From NCBI GenBank assembly GCA_024279745.1, contig JAJRRE010000037.1, forward strand, positions 1 to 5,323: a stretch of 5,323 bases of DNA, read 5' to 3'. The translations under genes and the position numbers were made by a program. Positions 4,120 through 5,323 of this stretch are shown here, one piece after another (the first letter of the stretch is position 1; every line of letters begins with the position of its first letter). This stretch comes from Alphaproteobacteria bacterium. GTDB taxonomy: Bacteria; Pseudomonadota; Alphaproteobacteria; Rhizobiales; Hyphomicrobiaceae. A model generated the notes under the pieces. It saw only the letters and a list, made by a program, of their open reading frames with translations. It was not told the DNA's origin and ran no database searches.

Positions 4120-5323
4120 CACCGGCTTTGGTTTTGGCTTTGGTTCGTGCTTCCGCCTCGACATAATCGTCGGTGGTGCGAATGCGCGGGCGAGCGCCGC
4201 CGCCGAACGGATCGTCATTGGCATTGGCCTGCACAACAATCCGGCATTGATCGCACATTTGAATGAGTTTTATCTGATCTCCCTTGGCGAACATCGGATG
4301 ATCTTTCAGTTTTTCGACAACTTTATCGACCGAGGATTTGGCGCCGAACGGCTTGCCGCATTCGATGCAGTTGAACGGTTCTTCGAAGTGCAAGATCTGT
4401 TCGCTCAGGGCAGCGGTGGAAAAATTATAACGTGGCTGCAGGGTAATGGCGTTTTCTGGACAAGTCACCCGGCACAGACCGCATTGCACGCAAGCGGATT
4501 CTATGAAGGCGACCTGGGGGCGCTCCGCATGATCGGCGAGCGCACCGACCGGGCAGGCGCCGACACAAGATAAGCACAGTGTGCAGGCTTTAGCGTCGAT
4601 GGTGATGGCCCCATATGGCGCGCCTTTGGGCAGGGAAATAAGCTCGCTGGGCGCCGGTGCATTTTGGTGCAATTTCGCTAAAGCACCGCGTGCCACATCG
4701 CGTTTGGAGCCAACCGGATCGAACAAGCTGGCGTTCAATGGGGCAACGTCGCCAAGCCCATGCAGTTGTTCTTCGGCCTTTTGTGGGTCGTGCTCATTGA
4801 TGATGTGCAAGCGCGGTCCGGTGATCCCAAGGCCGTCAAGGAATGCCGTTGTCAATTCAATCTGGTTTTGTAAGGCCGGTAAGTCATCGCGCTTGTCGGG
4901 CGGCACTAATACGCAGATATGAGTGGCCCCGCCGGCAATCAGCGCTGCAAAAGCGTCGTGGCCCAACTGAAATACAGAATAAAGCGAAAGCGGCAGCATA
5001 TTGGCGGGAAGGCCGCGGCCAAAGCGGGCCATGGCTGCGATGAGCGGGGCGCCGTGGGTCTCATCATGTAGTAAAAGCCGCGCAGCGCTCCCCCCGGCGT
5101 TAGCATAGTTGGCCAGCATTGTTTGCGCGCGTTTTATCAGATCGTAGCGCTGCGGGTAGGCATAACTGATGGCGCCGGTCGGGCACAGCGCGCTGCAATT
5201 GCCGCAACCACCACACAGCGCCGTATCGATTTTAATGTGATCGCCATCGGAGGTGAGCGCGCCAGTCGGGCAGTTATCGAGACAGTTGCGGCAACCGATC
5301 TGGCCGGAGCGGGCATGAGCACA
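4091..5323 (-). CDS. polyferredoxin-like 4Fe-4S protein, C-terminal 410 residues (5' end outside window)
   Basis: The frame is open on the minus strand from the window edge (5323) to TGA at 4093-4091; the ATG at 5119 is internal. Window residues 1-55 hold an N-terminal ferredoxin domain: Cys1, then CRNCLDNCP (11-19), then CGGCGNCSALCP (37-48). A Cys-poor region follows (about 69-225, with LLLHDETHGAPLI and FGRGLPANMLPL). A second bacterial-type 2[4Fe-4S] domain has CTLCLSCVGACP (247-258) and CVQCGLCRVTCP (278-289). Near the end CIEC (319-322) and CDQC (357-360) make a likely zinc-ribbon-like pair, followed by a Lys/Thr-rich tail. There is no signal peptide in the visible part, so a cytoplasmic electron carrier is likely. 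I remember such long 4Fe-4S proteins encoded beside TorD-like chaperone and formate dehydrogenase genes, so the genes beyond 5323 may be those. Its 3' end overlaps the convergent secreted-protein gene by 29 bases. Confidence 0.9.
   Translation of the reverse strand, partial: CAHARSGQIGCRNCLDNCPTGALTSDGDHIKIDTALCGGCGNCSALCPTGAISYAYPQRYDLIKRAQTMLANYANAGGSAARLLLHDETHGAPLIAAMARFGRGLPANMLPLSLYSVFQLGHDAFAALIAGGATHICVLVPPDKRDDLPALQNQIELTTAFLDGLGITGPRLHIINEHDPQKAEEQLHGLGDVAPLNASLFDPVGSKRDVARGALAKLHQNAPAPSELISLPKGAPYGAITIDAKACTLCLSCVGACPVGALADHAERPQVAFIESACVQCGLCRVTCPENAITLQPRYNFSTAALSEQILHFEEPFNCIECGKPFGAKSSVDKVVEKLKDHPMFAKGDQIKLIQMCDQCRIVVQANANDDPFGGGARPRIRTTDDYVEAEARTKAKTKAGVKDPDDFLN

Noticed and set aside
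4034..5043. Plus-strand open frames opposite the ferredoxin gene
   Set aside because: They are antisense to a frame with complete ferredoxin Cys motifs and show no recognisable protein features.

Overview
The window looks like a stretch of an alphaproteobacterial chromosome, moderately GC-rich by eye. The main argument is the gene set: a DUF6494-type small protein, a biotin/lipoate ligase-like protein, a DUF6505-type protein and a large multi-cluster ferredoxin. From memory, these families travel together in Alphaproteobacteria next to formate dehydrogenase-type molybdo-enzyme genes. No search was run, so family names rest on remembered sequence patterns. No formate dehydrogenase subunit lies inside the window.

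Layout. Positions 1-627 (+) hold the 3' end of a gene joining WD40-type beta-propeller sequence to a class I cytochrome c. Next comes a sparsely coding stretch (628-1317). It contains a convincing 41-residue membrane micro-protein (811-936), a weak 31-residue ORF overlapping its start, and two short tandem-repeat blocks. A tight forward gene string follows: DUF6494 (1318-1512), a previously unlisted 53-residue ORF (1509-1670) joined to both neighbours by ATGA stop/start overlaps, the ligase-like gene (1667-2437), and the DUF6505 gene (2546-3037). The conserved reading frame of the DUF6505 gene appears to begin at an ATA codon behind a perfect Shine-Dalgarno sequence. A 215-base gap with a candidate promoter and a hairpin precedes a secreted ClpP/crotonase-fold (COG3904-like) protein (3253-4119, +). 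On the minus strand (4091-5323), overlapping it tail to tail by 29 bases, is the C-terminal part of a polyferredoxin-like protein whose gene runs out of the window.

How the parts may work together. The cytochrome c fusion would act in the periplasm as an electron carrier. The polyferredoxin would act in the cytoplasm as an electron carrier or cluster donor. The ligase-like, DUF6494 and DUF6505 proteins form a probable translationally coupled unit, plausibly accessory to the same redox enzyme. That functional link is inference from gene context, not something the sequence proves.

Most unusual points: the ATA start of the DUF6505 gene, the 53-residue ORF with its pentapeptide repeats, the 17-18 bp repeat array upstream of the operon, and the ligase-like protein that lacks the usual GRGRRG loop.
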